Assembly (NCBI GenBank): GCA_003116975.1
Contig: BGKB01000028.1
Coordinates: 434,001-498,000 of the forward strand
Direction of reading: 5' to 3'
From: Aurantiochytrium sp. KH105
Taxonomy: Eukaryota > Sar > Bigyra > Thraustochytrida > Thraustochytriidae
Length of the DNA stretch: 64,000 nucleotides
The notes beneath the pieces are model-generated. The model made no database searches, was not told the origin of the DNA, and was given only the letters and a program-made list of their open reading frames with translations. A program made the position numbers and the translations under genes. Shown piece by piece: positions 11,501-18,306 of the stretch. Each line of letters starts with the position of its first letter. Positions within the stretch are counted from its first letter, which is position 1.

Positions 11501-12180
11501 GGAAAGAGAAGCGTGTTGGTGGTCGTGGGATCGACAGCGCAGCAAAGTCAACCCCTGCATTGGACGAGAAAAAAGAAGTGCTCGATGCATCTCAGCTTGA
11601 GTCTCTTGCTAGCTTGTCTGCTTCAAAGAAAGCATGCAGGGGAGTCAAGCGACCTTTCTCAAACACGATTTTGGAGTGGCGGGCGCCTTCGTCCGCGGAG
11701 ACAAAGGCGCGCTACGCATGGGAAGATGCCGTCGAACAAGTTCGTGCGCAGATTAGCGGAATGACCACAGGTGGTGCTCCGTTGCTTGCGCTTCTCAAGG
11801 ATCGTTCGCGATACCTGAACGATCTCCGTGACACCCTTTTCGGTGATGTTTGTGACGATGAGGAGGTTACCGTCAAGACGACGAAAACGAGTGTGGGATC
11901 CGACGGGCGCGAGGTTTTGTCTGAGGCAACCTCGAAGCGAACAAATGATGAGCGACCTGCCTGTGACACTTCACCAGAAATTATGAATTGGAAGGCACCG
12001 GAGCAAGCCTCCATTGATGACAAGCGGGCGTGGGAGGATGCCCTTGAAAAAGCTCATGGCGAGGTTCAATCTTTTCAGATGGGTGGAAATGCCCTGGAAA
12101 CATTTTTGAAAAAGCTGGTTCGCGGTCTTCGCGATACGCGAAGTTCTTTGTTTGGAAAATTGTGTGGACCAATGCCCTGA
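8578..12180 (+). CDS. Type II membrane protein with two LamG/ConA-like domains and three C-terminal LFGxxC repeats
   Basis: 1200 residues from ATG 8578; the frame opens upstream at a TTG, which I do not accept as start. A basic N-terminus is followed by one hydrophobic helix at about 51-73, fitting a type II signal anchor with the bulk extracellular or luminal. After an acidic stalk (about 130-335) come two homologous jelly-roll-like lectin/LamG-type domains: about 341-572 (MMLWLRADHGVYT) and 646-871 (MVWLKASEGITL). Each contains GHxPxGxF and GGxxGGCxFxGGI motifs. Three homologous Cys-bounded repeats follow at 884-955, 1020-1092 and 1129-1196, each starting Cys, then (I)LxW(R/K)xP, and closing LFGxxC. 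I do not recognise this repeat. The lectin-like folds suggest glycan or cell-surface binding, by inference only. No enzymatic motif was seen. Confidence 0.9.
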   Translation: MRRAIVPVSGEASGVGKNATAEFKPRKPVVVQGHRVNAQPRRKRPFCRGMTLLVTVVTSITILCMMLLSLQLYNFGQNMSFVDGRLRQVNLMEDKACLNRCILHAPASLGDGKKVKFCLEFCSVDDGGEREQLKTVVETTDGAQTSAETSPLATETDHPKLQSEPQSSFTEALQARLDSLQVSPAEASDLKEAVEETRANGEDEAFEMANKKPVSPAQIEEQLGEALEEQVDHEQGLAAAHLNDEKLTGVFAEDEIPVVSPEVSTLQEKLSSQEEVHESTLSTRDELPMNDQTGAFNEDADAPKLVEQVGDAPQSLSEEKLVETGDMNTAAFQEELDKDTNMMLWLRADHGVYTDEKNAVQRWSDLTRNVDFVPTDPSTHVHEFFGHEDHASADGEPVLSHDKLRKLPLVEFPCALESSKLKLTDEATLFFVLRPEAFLFGQWARGQRFFGHYPHGQFRFVDASPSFYSGGDRKLQRHALKSEIRAQHGLILLKYRLAGKQGVSVGVNHDPLFRVSSQPVQISKDSRLSIGGVDGGCGFRGGIAEVIVFQGKIADDKIKRVENYLEKRWWSDFSVNMDSVMQEVNNGAGPKDHLMVQDASIEQSHDKEGHQVLGSEKSSTRVCDTSSQDVGLMDFVHEHAPQLHPMVWLKASEGITLAPDGQSVLQWDTLHPGKLVSFSSPVHGRNLPRMQEAQSDSCLSFVEFGCSLTVPGMQLSAPMTAYVVLRPSAADPEATYQRLFGHFPNGGFLYDGQKAGFKSKHGFLFPRMSSKKRLRGAEEPIADQEFVLAKYRLGMQSGVEVGTGNSGFLQVGVHHDMLFSVNQKLSVGGSNGGCEFLGGIGEILTFATALTDDHDRMVTQWLTRKWTHDAAEDGPRPVDASARCLDFSARDTEGILDWRPTGSFVSSEQFEEWQKLVHKHTLRLSKAPPGKQRALDRSIRAELVEHRLRLFGEPCSLRRSIGGAAAQQENDQPLRKEKRVGGRGIDSAAKSTPALDEKKEVLDASQLESLASLSASKKACRGVKRPFSNTILEWRAPSSAETKARYAWEDAVEQVRAQISGMTTGGAPLLALLKDRSRYLNDLRDTLFGDVCDDEEVTVKTTKTSVGSDGREVLSEATSKRTNDERPACDTSPEIMNWKAPEQASIDDKRAWEDALEKAHGEVQSFQMGGNALETFLKKLVRGLRDTRSSLFGKLCGPMP

Positions 12181-12556
12181 AAGACAGACTTTTGGATGTC
12201 GAAAGTAGACACAGAATCGAAATTAATTAATTGCTCTTGTGTATTTGATTGATCACGCTTCTTGACCGACACATTCGTCATGATCCAAGACCTTGGCCTT
12301 TACATTTGGGGTGGCGTAACAATGATGTCTGGTGTTCTGCGAGGCTCTTTACTGCTTGAGACCCATCTATTACGAGAATCATGAGAGACCGACCTTGTGT
12401 CTTTTTTTCTTCTTTTTTTTTTGCAGTGGTATTCAGAATGCCAGAGGAGATCCTTTGTCAGTTTGGCGAACCCCGGAATCAAACGTCAACAGTAAGGAGA
12501 TTGGGCACAGTATTTTTAAAATTTCTATTCCGAAAGGTGCAGACTAGTTTTTCTTT
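12181..12556. other. Convergent 3' intergenic region
   Basis: 376 bp between two convergent stop codons. It contains a pyrimidine/poly-T stretch near 12398-12424 and AT-richer sequence suited to 3' ends. I see no gene or RNA. Confidence 0.6.
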
Positions 12557-13702
12557 TTAGCGGATGCGTCGCGTCATGATCTGTTTTCGTCTTTCCTTGT
12601 GTGGCTTGCGCAGCGCTGCTGCGCTAACGCGTTCCCTTCGTCCACCATTGAGAAAATGAGCAGCGAACGCCTGCATGCTATCATCCATATTAGGTACTCC
12701 ATCATCGTCGTCGGAGTCAAGCATTTCATCATCATCGTCCTCGTCAAACACGGTTCGTTGGCGCGCATCCTGGTAAATGGTAACTTCTTGGCCATTTTGC
12801 GTGGTTGTGTAAGCGAGTTGAATGTTGTCATTGCGTGATGGCGGTTGGCGGATCTCGTCTTCGGGACGCGAGCCTCCAATAACGACGGGTTCCTTTTTGC
12901 GTCGCTTTTTGTCGCTCTGGTCCGCCTCCTCCTGTGCTTTAGCTTGTGACTCTTTTACTTCAAGCACGGCGGCAAGAACATCGGCCGGAAGCTCTTCCTC
13001 GTCAAGAGCGTCGGTGTCCTGTGTATCGACAATTCGCTTGGCGCGAGAAACTGCGCTTCGCTTTCCACGCTGGGTTTTTTTGGTCTGTCGCTCTGGCTCT
13101 TCGGCTACCTGTTTTTCATCGTCGAGTTCCTCCCGGACGGTGACTTGTGCGATTTCTTCGGGCGCCTCGTCATCATCCGAGGATTCGATAAATTCGGCCT
13201 CTTCGTCCTCGACTTGTTCGGCGACTTCCTCATTGTTGGCTTGGTCTTCATCCGACGACTCGTCATCGATTTGCTCCTCTTGTTCATCTGCCTCATCTTC
13301 GTCCTCGTTGTCGTTCTCCTCTTCATCGCTCTCGTGCGAGTCATCGTTCTCTTGAGTTTTTCCTGCAATTTGTTCCTCTTCATCAGAGCTGTCGTGCTCC
13401 TCGTCGCCCTCGTCGATTTTTTCGATGGCCTTCTTGGCGACCTGGCCGCGGGTCCGCCTCCGCGTCGCGGGCGGCGACTTCTTGTTGGGCATGCCCATGC
13501 TCGTGTCCGACTCCAGGTCGCTGCTCTCCGCGGACTCTGCGCGCCGCCTCCGGGACCGCGTCACCGGCATCGTATCGTGCCTGTGTCTGTCTGCTCTGCG
13601 CCCCTCGTCTGCAGCGTCTGCGCGAGCTCCGTCTGGCTCGAGGTCTTGTCTGTCTGGCGATTGGCGCCTCGCCCGTCGCTCGCTTGCTTGGTCGCCAGTC
13701 AT
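12557..13702 (-). CDS. Highly acidic, Lys/Arg-patched nuclear-type protein, unknown function
   Basis: 381 residues if the ATG at 13702 is used, 337 if the one at 13570 (MPVTRSRRRR) is used. The latter gives a cleaner basic start, and the upstream part reads like GC-rich leader. The middle is dominated by Glu/Asp/Ser runs typical of nuclear or nucleolar, chromatin or ribosome-assembly proteins. Basic nuclear-localisation-like clusters occur (DKKRRKKEP, TRSRRRR). The most ordered part is C-terminal: IQLAYTTTQNGQEVTIY, then DDSMQAFAAHFLNGGRRERV and a basic tail PHKERRKQIMTRRIR. I do not recognise the family and assign no function. The opposite strand also has long open frames here because GAN codons read well in reverse. 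Confidence 0.7.
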   Translation of the reverse strand: MTGDQASERRARRQSPDRQDLEPDGARADAADEGRRADRHRHDTMPVTRSRRRRAESAESSDLESDTSMGMPNKKSPPATRRRTRGQVAKKAIEKIDEGDEEHDSSDEEEQIAGKTQENDDSHESDEEENDNEDEDEADEQEEQIDDESSDEDQANNEEVAEQVEDEEAEFIESSDDDEAPEEIAQVTVREELDDEKQVAEEPERQTKKTQRGKRSAVSRAKRIVDTQDTDALDEEELPADVLAAVLEVKESQAKAQEEADQSDKKRRKKEPVVIGGSRPEDEIRQPPSRNDNIQLAYTTTQNGQEVTIYQDARQRTVFDEDDDDEMLDSDDDDGVPNMDDSMQAFAAHFLNGGRRERVSAAALRKPHKERRKQIMTRRIR

Positions 13703-14290
13703 CCGCCGGCGCCGATTCCGCACTTGCGTTCAAGGCAGGGCAAGTGGGAAAAGAGGCGCGCGCAAGTGGAGAATGGTTATCTCGACAGTGACTTCGATGG
13801 TCATCATGCCAAGGCGCAATGTGGAGGAATACGAGGGCAAGACACTTTGGACGAGGCTGTTGCACATCACATCAGTTTTACAAATGACAGCTATCGTATT
13901 TGCTTCAGTCGTTGGGATGACATGTTTGATAGATGGAACGAAGAGTACAAAGAAACCCCATCGCAGAGCATAAAGGTCACAGCCCGATCCCCCGGAGCTA
14001 AGACCTACATATCCACCTTCCGAAGATACGCGGAGGGGCGCGTCAAGATAGTAGTAGGTCTACCTCGTAGGCCTACTTTCTTGATGACATAGTTCATACA
14101 AACTTCGAGACTTGCTTTCAACATAGCTTTTCGGCCAAATCGCTCGAGATCTTCGAAGAACAGCTCTAGCATTCGTTGACGAATCACTCTACTACACAAG
14201 TTAGCTTCACCTATGTGGCGGCAGATTGCATGGGGAGAATGTCGAAAGGTGCAAAGAAAAATCTGTCTCGAGGTTTTTAATGGATCACAA
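13703..14290. other. Intergenic region between two leftward genes
   Basis: 588 bp holding the 3' flank of the LRR gene and the promoter side of the acidic-protein gene. It contains the palindrome GTAGGCCTAC (14067-14076) preceded by the near-copy GTAGGTCTAC (14054-14063). Open frames extend into it from both sides, but none has a recognisable domain. Confidence 0.5.
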
Positions 14291-15292
14291 TCAGGGCAAG
14301 TGAAGCAGGTTGGCAGCAAAAACGACTGCGAGCAGCGCCATGTAAGATGGCACAGGAGACGTGGGTGCGCTTGACGTCGGGGTCTCGCCCGAATCCGTTC
14401 CATTGACATCAGGGGTCGGGCTACTCGTGGGGACCGACTCGACCGTGGGCGAGGCCGTTTCGCCCTTTTCAGTGGGCTGAGGCGTGGGTTTGGACGTGGG
14501 CCGAGCGGTCTCTACTTCGGAGCAGTCAACAATGAGGGTGTCCGAGGTGATGTCCGAGTAAAGGGCACTGAAGGAGGGCGCGTCGCCGCAAACTTGCGTC
14601 GAGCGCACGTAGAGGCTCTTGAGCGAAGTGCTCGAAAAGTCAGGCACGGTGCCCGAAATCTTGTTGTCGGAGACAACAAAGTTTCGAAGCGAAGGGAGCG
14701 CGGCGAGAGACGAGGGGATCTCGCCCGTGAGCTCATTGCGGTTCAGCCACAGGCTCGTGAGCGACTCGAGGTTGCCAAGCGAAGTCGGGATCTCACCGCT
14801 GAGTGAGTTCCTGTACAGTTCCAGGGAGACGAGGTTGGTGAGGTCACCGATTGAGCTGGGGATGCTGCCCTCGAGGTTGTTGATGTTCAGGTTAAGCTGC
14901 GTGAGCTTTGTGAGCGCGCCAATACCCTCGGGTATTGAGTCTGTGAAGCCATTGTTGGGGAGCCAAAGAAATTCGAGGTTTGTCAGGGAGGTGATGGCGT
15001 CTGGAATGGCTGACTGAAAGTCTGCGCCTTGGATGTGCAGGTACTTGAGGTCTGAAAGCTGCGAGATGCTTTCGGAGAGCGTGCCTGTGAGCGCGAGGCG
15101 AACGTCGTTCGCGTTGTACGAGACGCAGGTGACCGAGGTCAGCGTCGACTCTGCGTTGAGCTCGACGAGGTCCTCGAGCGTGGACACGCTCCCGCAGTCC
15201 ACGTCCGCGCACACGCAGTACGCGCTCGCCTCGCGCACCAGCGCGGCCGCCGCCGCCACCGTCGCCGCCGCCAGCAGCCTCGTCGGCCTCAT
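14291..15292 (-). CDS. Secreted, GPI-anchor-type leucine-rich repeat protein
   Basis: 333 residues from ATG 15292; the frame continues upstream without an ATG. A signal peptide is evident (about residues 1-24, alanine-rich core, likely cut after EASA), followed by a Cys-rich cap (CVCADVDC). Six or so plant-type LRRs fill about 70-240, for example LTNLVSLELYRNSLSGEIP and LTSLWLNRNELTGEIP, matching LxxLxLxxNxLxGxIP. A Ser/Thr/Pro-rich stalk follows, then a hydrophobic C-terminus ending AVVFAANLLHLP preceded by small residues, typical of a GPI-attachment signal. It is probably displayed on the outer surface or in the cell wall and binds a protein or glycan ligand; no kinase domain is attached. 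GPI anchoring is inferred from the tail. Confidence 0.9.
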   Translation of the reverse strand: MRPTRLLAAATVAAAAALVREASAYCVCADVDCGSVSTLEDLVELNAESTLTSVTCVSYNANDVRLALTGTLSESISQLSDLKYLHIQGADFQSAIPDAITSLTNLEFLWLPNNGFTDSIPEGIGALTKLTQLNLNINNLEGSIPSSIGDLTNLVSLELYRNSLSGEIPTSLGNLESLTSLWLNRNELTGEIPSSLAALPSLRNFVVSDNKISGTVPDFSSTSLKSLYVRSTQVCGDAPSFSALYSDITSDTLIVDCSEVETARPTSKPTPQPTEKGETASPTVESVPTSSPTPDVNGTDSGETPTSSAPTSPVPSYMALLAVVFAANLLHLP

Positions 15293-15360
15293 CCTCCTCG
15301 TCGACCTCGGTCGTCCACCTTCTTCGGCGACCCTGTCTCCCGGCCCTGCCCGCGCCGCGT

Positions 15361-15617
15361 GAGCGAGCGAGCGAGCGAGCGAGCGGAGTCCGCCGCGGCT
15401 TCGCCCGTCGCAGCCCGTCGCGCTCGAGCGGCTCGCGCGGGTCCGTGACGAGGCGCCGGCTGGAGTCGCGGACTCGGGTCTGCTGCTCGCGTGCTTGGCG
15501 CCTGCTTGCGCACAGACAGACAGGCAGACAGACAGACAGAAAGACAAGAGTCACCCGGGTTTCCTGTTTGTTTGTTTGGTTGCTTGTTTGCTTGTTTGTT
15601 TGTTTGCTTGCTTGATT
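15361..15617. repeat. Microsatellite cluster (GAGC, CAGA, TTTG/CTTG)
   Basis: Three tetranucleotide tracts at 15361-15385, 15511-15544 and 15565-15617 lie 70-325 bp upstream of the LRR ATG on the same transcription unit, so they probably span its promoter and 5' UTR. Confidence 0.8.
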
Positions 15618-15879
15618 GCTGGTCGCACTCGGCCTTTCTTCTACGCAGAGAGAGGGAGAGAGCCGAGACCGTGCTCCGCGCGACTCTTCACTTCGCCCCA
15701 CTTCGCGCGCCGGCAGCGGCGCCTCGGGAAGGCGGATCCAGGGCGCGGCCACGCGGTGAGAGACCTGCACCTCAGGGCTGGCGGCGCAGGCCGCCTGCGA
15801 AGGGGACGCAGGCCGGGAGGGACTCCGGCGCGCACGATCAGATCAGATCAGACCAGCCCTGCTGGGTCCCAGCTCCACT

Positions 15880-15930
15880 CCGATTCCACTCCATTCGATT
15901 CCATTCCATTCCATTCCATCCGCTCCACTC
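15880..15930. repeat. Pentanucleotide ATTCC/ACTCC tract
   Basis: Repeated CATTC/CACTC pentamers reminiscent of (TTCCA)n satellite, next to a short GATCA pentamer run (15836-15853). It is local and too short to be a satellite array. Confidence 0.7.
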
Positions 15931-16566
15931 CATCCCGGTCCTCGCGACTCCATCCCGCGCCAGGCCAGCCAGCCAGCCAGGCCGAGCCAGCCGCGCCGCC
16001 TCGCCGCGCGGCGCGGCCCCGGCTCGCAGCGGGCGCAGACGCGAGGCCGCAGCGCAGCGGGAGACGCGGACCGTGCGCAAGGGCGGCGGCTCTGAACCGG
16101 CGGGGCGCCATCGTGATGCGCGTAGACGGAGACGAGGCCGCGACCCGATGATGAGGGGACCGAGAGCGACCGAATGGACGAGGGGGCTCGGATCGGGATG
16201 GAGGAGGCGAGATCGAGGCGATGGGATGTGGCGATGGCGGAGTCGCATGGGGCGGGGACGAGGAGGAGGGGGAGCAGAGGGATGGATGGATCACTGACGG
16301 AGGAGACGTCGAAAGGTGAAGAAAGAAGGCGTTGGCTGCACGCGCCCACATGCCACCGGTTCAGCTACGAGGCGTCTTCCAGGGCGTGATGCGATGAGCG
16401 ACATAGTGAGCGACAGCGACTGCGACTTGCGGCTTGCGGCTTGAGATGGTCAATCGCAAGTAAGCAAGCAAGCATGCAGCAAAGGTTTCGGCCAGTGTGC
16501 GAAAAGATCGTCGAGTCGAGCTTCTTGAAGGTGACGCTCGCAGTCGCTCGCATGAATGTCCAGTGA

Positions 16567-16606
16567 CGAGGAAACTGCCTCGATTCCGAGGAAACTGCCT
16601 CGATTC
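16567..16606. repeat. Two perfect 20-bp tandem units, each a hairpin
   Basis: The 20-bp unit CGAGGAAACTGCCTCGATTC occurs twice back to back without mismatch. Inside each, CGAGG pairs with CCTCG around a six-base loop (AAACTG). It lies about 245 bp upstream of the ATG at 16850. Confidence 0.85.
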
Positions 16607-16849
16607 TTATCCCAAAACTTGGACCTGCGCAGATGAATCATTTTACGCTGCAGAGAGAGCCTTTGCAGTTAGAGCGATTGTCTGCTCGTGCTCATCCATC
16701 GCATGCATGCACTAGGCCTAGGCCTAGGTCTGCCTATCTTGGCGACCATCAACGATGAACAAAAACCGTTCCCGTCCCGCACCTTGAAGAAGCGGGGTGC
16801 TGCAGAGAAACGCGAGGGCACACGTAGCGTAGCGAGGAAGAGTAAAGAC

Positions 16850-17101
16850 ATGAGCGTACCTTTCACCACGGTGACGGCGCTGCGCGAGGTGGCCGGCGCG
16901 CTGCGCGGCATTAGCGCCAACGTGCAAAGCATGAACGAAATGCTAGAAGAAACTTTGACGGCTGCAGAAAAGGAAACGACGACGCTCGCCGCAGCACTCG
17001 AAGCATTCGAGGACGCTGACCTCGCGCCAGCCACGCACCCTGGGCCGCGCGCCCCGCACGCTAGCGAGGTAGACGCTGCCAAGCGCCAGCGCCAGCGCTG
17101 A
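16850..17101 (+). CDS. Small coiled-coil protein (or long upstream ORF of the ADAT3 transcript)
   Basis: 83 residues from ATG 16850 (MSVPFTTVTALREV). Residues about 5-55 form a continuous amphipathic helix with heptad-like spacing (VAGALRGISANVQSMNEML), then an acidic patch and a basic tail ending AKRQRQR. The frame is open further upstream but begins there at GTG codons and is rich in Gly/Leu filler. It loosely recalls small kinetochore or coiled-coil subunits, but I cannot assign a family. It stops only 42 bp before the ADAT3 ATG and is in the same frame, separated by TGA and TAA. A shared transcript is therefore plausible. Confidence 0.6.
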   Translation: MSVPFTTVTALREVAGALRGISANVQSMNEMLEETLTAAEKETTTLAAALEAFEDADLAPATHPGPRAPHASEVDAAKRQRQR

Positions 17102-17143
17102 GTGTCCTAAGGGATCCTGTCCACCACCCAAAAAACTGCTCAC

Positions 17144-18211
17144 ATGCCGGACGCCAACGACGACGACTTTCGCCAGGTTCTCTCGCGCGAGCACGAGGCC
17201 CTAGAGAAGCGTAGGCGCCGCGCTGCGGCGGGGCTGGAGACAGCTCCACCAAAGCTCCGTCTCGCGCTCTGCGTCACACTCCTCGACAAACGAGACACGG
17301 AGATTCTCCTGCGCGCCCTACGCGAGTCACCGTCCTGCGCACTGCCCGAGGACCTAGCCCACCTGCGCCGCATTTTCAAGACACCGAATGATGGACCAGT
17401 AAAGCTTTTGCTATGTTGCAGCGAAAACCCAAACGACTGTACCCTACCACAGGGCCTCGAAGCTATGCGCGACAAGCTCGGAGACCCCGAGGTCATAGAG
17501 ATCCCGGAAAGCACACCTGTCAGCTATGAAGAGGCCCGGTCGTGGACAATGCGTTATTGGCCAGTCAACTTTATCAAATCTCGGGCAGGCCTAAGTCTTA
17601 AACCTGGGCTGCAAGTCCTCGATCTCACGCAAAGTGATCGCGTGCAAGCCGGAAAATACTTGCGCCAGGTCACAGCACTCAGCGCAAGTCATCAAGGCAA
17701 GGACGCTGCATTAATCGTAGAACCAAATGCAGACGTTGTGGTTGCCAAAAGTCTCGATACAACAACCGAGGAAGAACACCCCTTGCGCCACGCTGCCATG
17801 AACTGTATTAACAGCACCTGTGCTCGCATTCTTCAAACGAGGCTGTCCAAGCAAGCCGACGCAGTGCCATCGCCTGCGTCTGCAGCAGGATCGCGAAAAC
17901 GAGCCAAGCTAGATGAAGAGAAACATGATTCTCTCGCCAAAGAAACGGGGGATATTGAAAACGATGATTTTCCTGGCTTTGACCCCGTCAACACCTATCT
18001 TTGCACGGGACTTGACGCCTATCTCTCCATGGAGCCATGTCCCATGTGTGCCATGGCTCTTTTGCACAGTCGTGTCCGTCGCGTCTTTTATGCCTCTCCA
18101 AACCCGCGTCGAGGTGCGCTGGGCTCCTGCGCGCGAATTCACTGTCACGAACAGCTCAACCACCATTTCCAAGTTTTCACTTGCGCAGATCCAAAACCAA
18201 AGGAAAATTGA
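17144..18211 (+). CDS. ADAT3: tRNA-specific adenosine deaminase subunit 3 (ADAT3/Tad3-like)
   Basis: 355 residues from ATG 17144. The C-terminal cytidine/deoxycytidylate-deaminase fold has HPLRHAAMNCIN near 212, EPCPMCAMALLHSRVRRVFY near 296-312 and a tail with RIHCHEQLNHHFQVF, which closely follows the animal and plant ADAT3 pattern. The zinc ligands (His, Cys, Cys) are present, but the catalytic glutamate of the active partner (HAE) is alanine (HAA). This is the expected pseudo-catalytic state of Tad3/ADAT3. With ADAT2/Tad2 it would form the heterodimer converting adenosine 34 to inosine in tRNA anticodons. The N-terminal 180 residues are divergent, as usual for the tRNA-binding part. An insert rich in Lys/Glu (about 240-275) sits between the two zinc motifs. 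Confidence 0.93.
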   Translation: MPDANDDDFRQVLSREHEALEKRRRRAAAGLETAPPKLRLALCVTLLDKRDTEILLRALRESPSCALPEDLAHLRRIFKTPNDGPVKLLLCCSENPNDCTLPQGLEAMRDKLGDPEVIEIPESTPVSYEEARSWTMRYWPVNFIKSRAGLSLKPGLQVLDLTQSDRVQAGKYLRQVTALSASHQGKDAALIVEPNADVVVAKSLDTTTEEEHPLRHAAMNCINSTCARILQTRLSKQADAVPSPASAAGSRKRAKLDEEKHDSLAKETGDIENDDFPGFDPVNTYLCTGLDAYLSMEPCPMCAMALLHSRVRRVFYASPNPRRGALGSCARIHCHEQLNHHFQVFTCADPKPKEN

Positions 18212-18306
18212 TCACAGTTCGTCATACCACCATAAGCCCATTGTCCGCACCCCAAAAGAGAATTTAGATTCGGTTTTTTTGTTGTTCAAAAAATAGCATC
18301 TCGTGA

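Larger units (their letters stand above)
15293..16849. other. Long intergenic region rich in simple repeats
   Basis: 1.56 kb between the divergent LRR and coiled-coil genes. It contains GAGC (15361-15385), CAGA (15511-15544), TTTG/CTTG (15565-15617), GATCA (15836-15853) and ATTCC/ACTCC (about 15880-15930) tracts, a twin hairpin repeat (16567-16606) and CTAGGCCTAG palindromes (16712-16729). Several long open frames overlap in different phases near 15491-16351 but are low-complexity Arg/Ala/Pro/Ser sequence; I count none as genes. Confidence 0.6.

Noticed and set aside
13145-14092. 315-residue rightward frame over the acidic-protein gene
   Set aside because: Mostly Phe/Leu/Val/Ile runs that are the reverse reading of Glu/Asp codons; the tail in intergenic DNA has no family resemblance.
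14005-14409. 134-residue leftward frame downstream of the LRR gene
   Set aside because: Its first third is an off-frame reading of the LRR gene; the rest (MLELFFEDLERFGRKAML) looks protein-like but has no start of its own or known motif.
15491-16351. Multiple 160-270 residue overlapping frames
   Set aside because: Present in at least five phases over simple repeats; composition artefacts.
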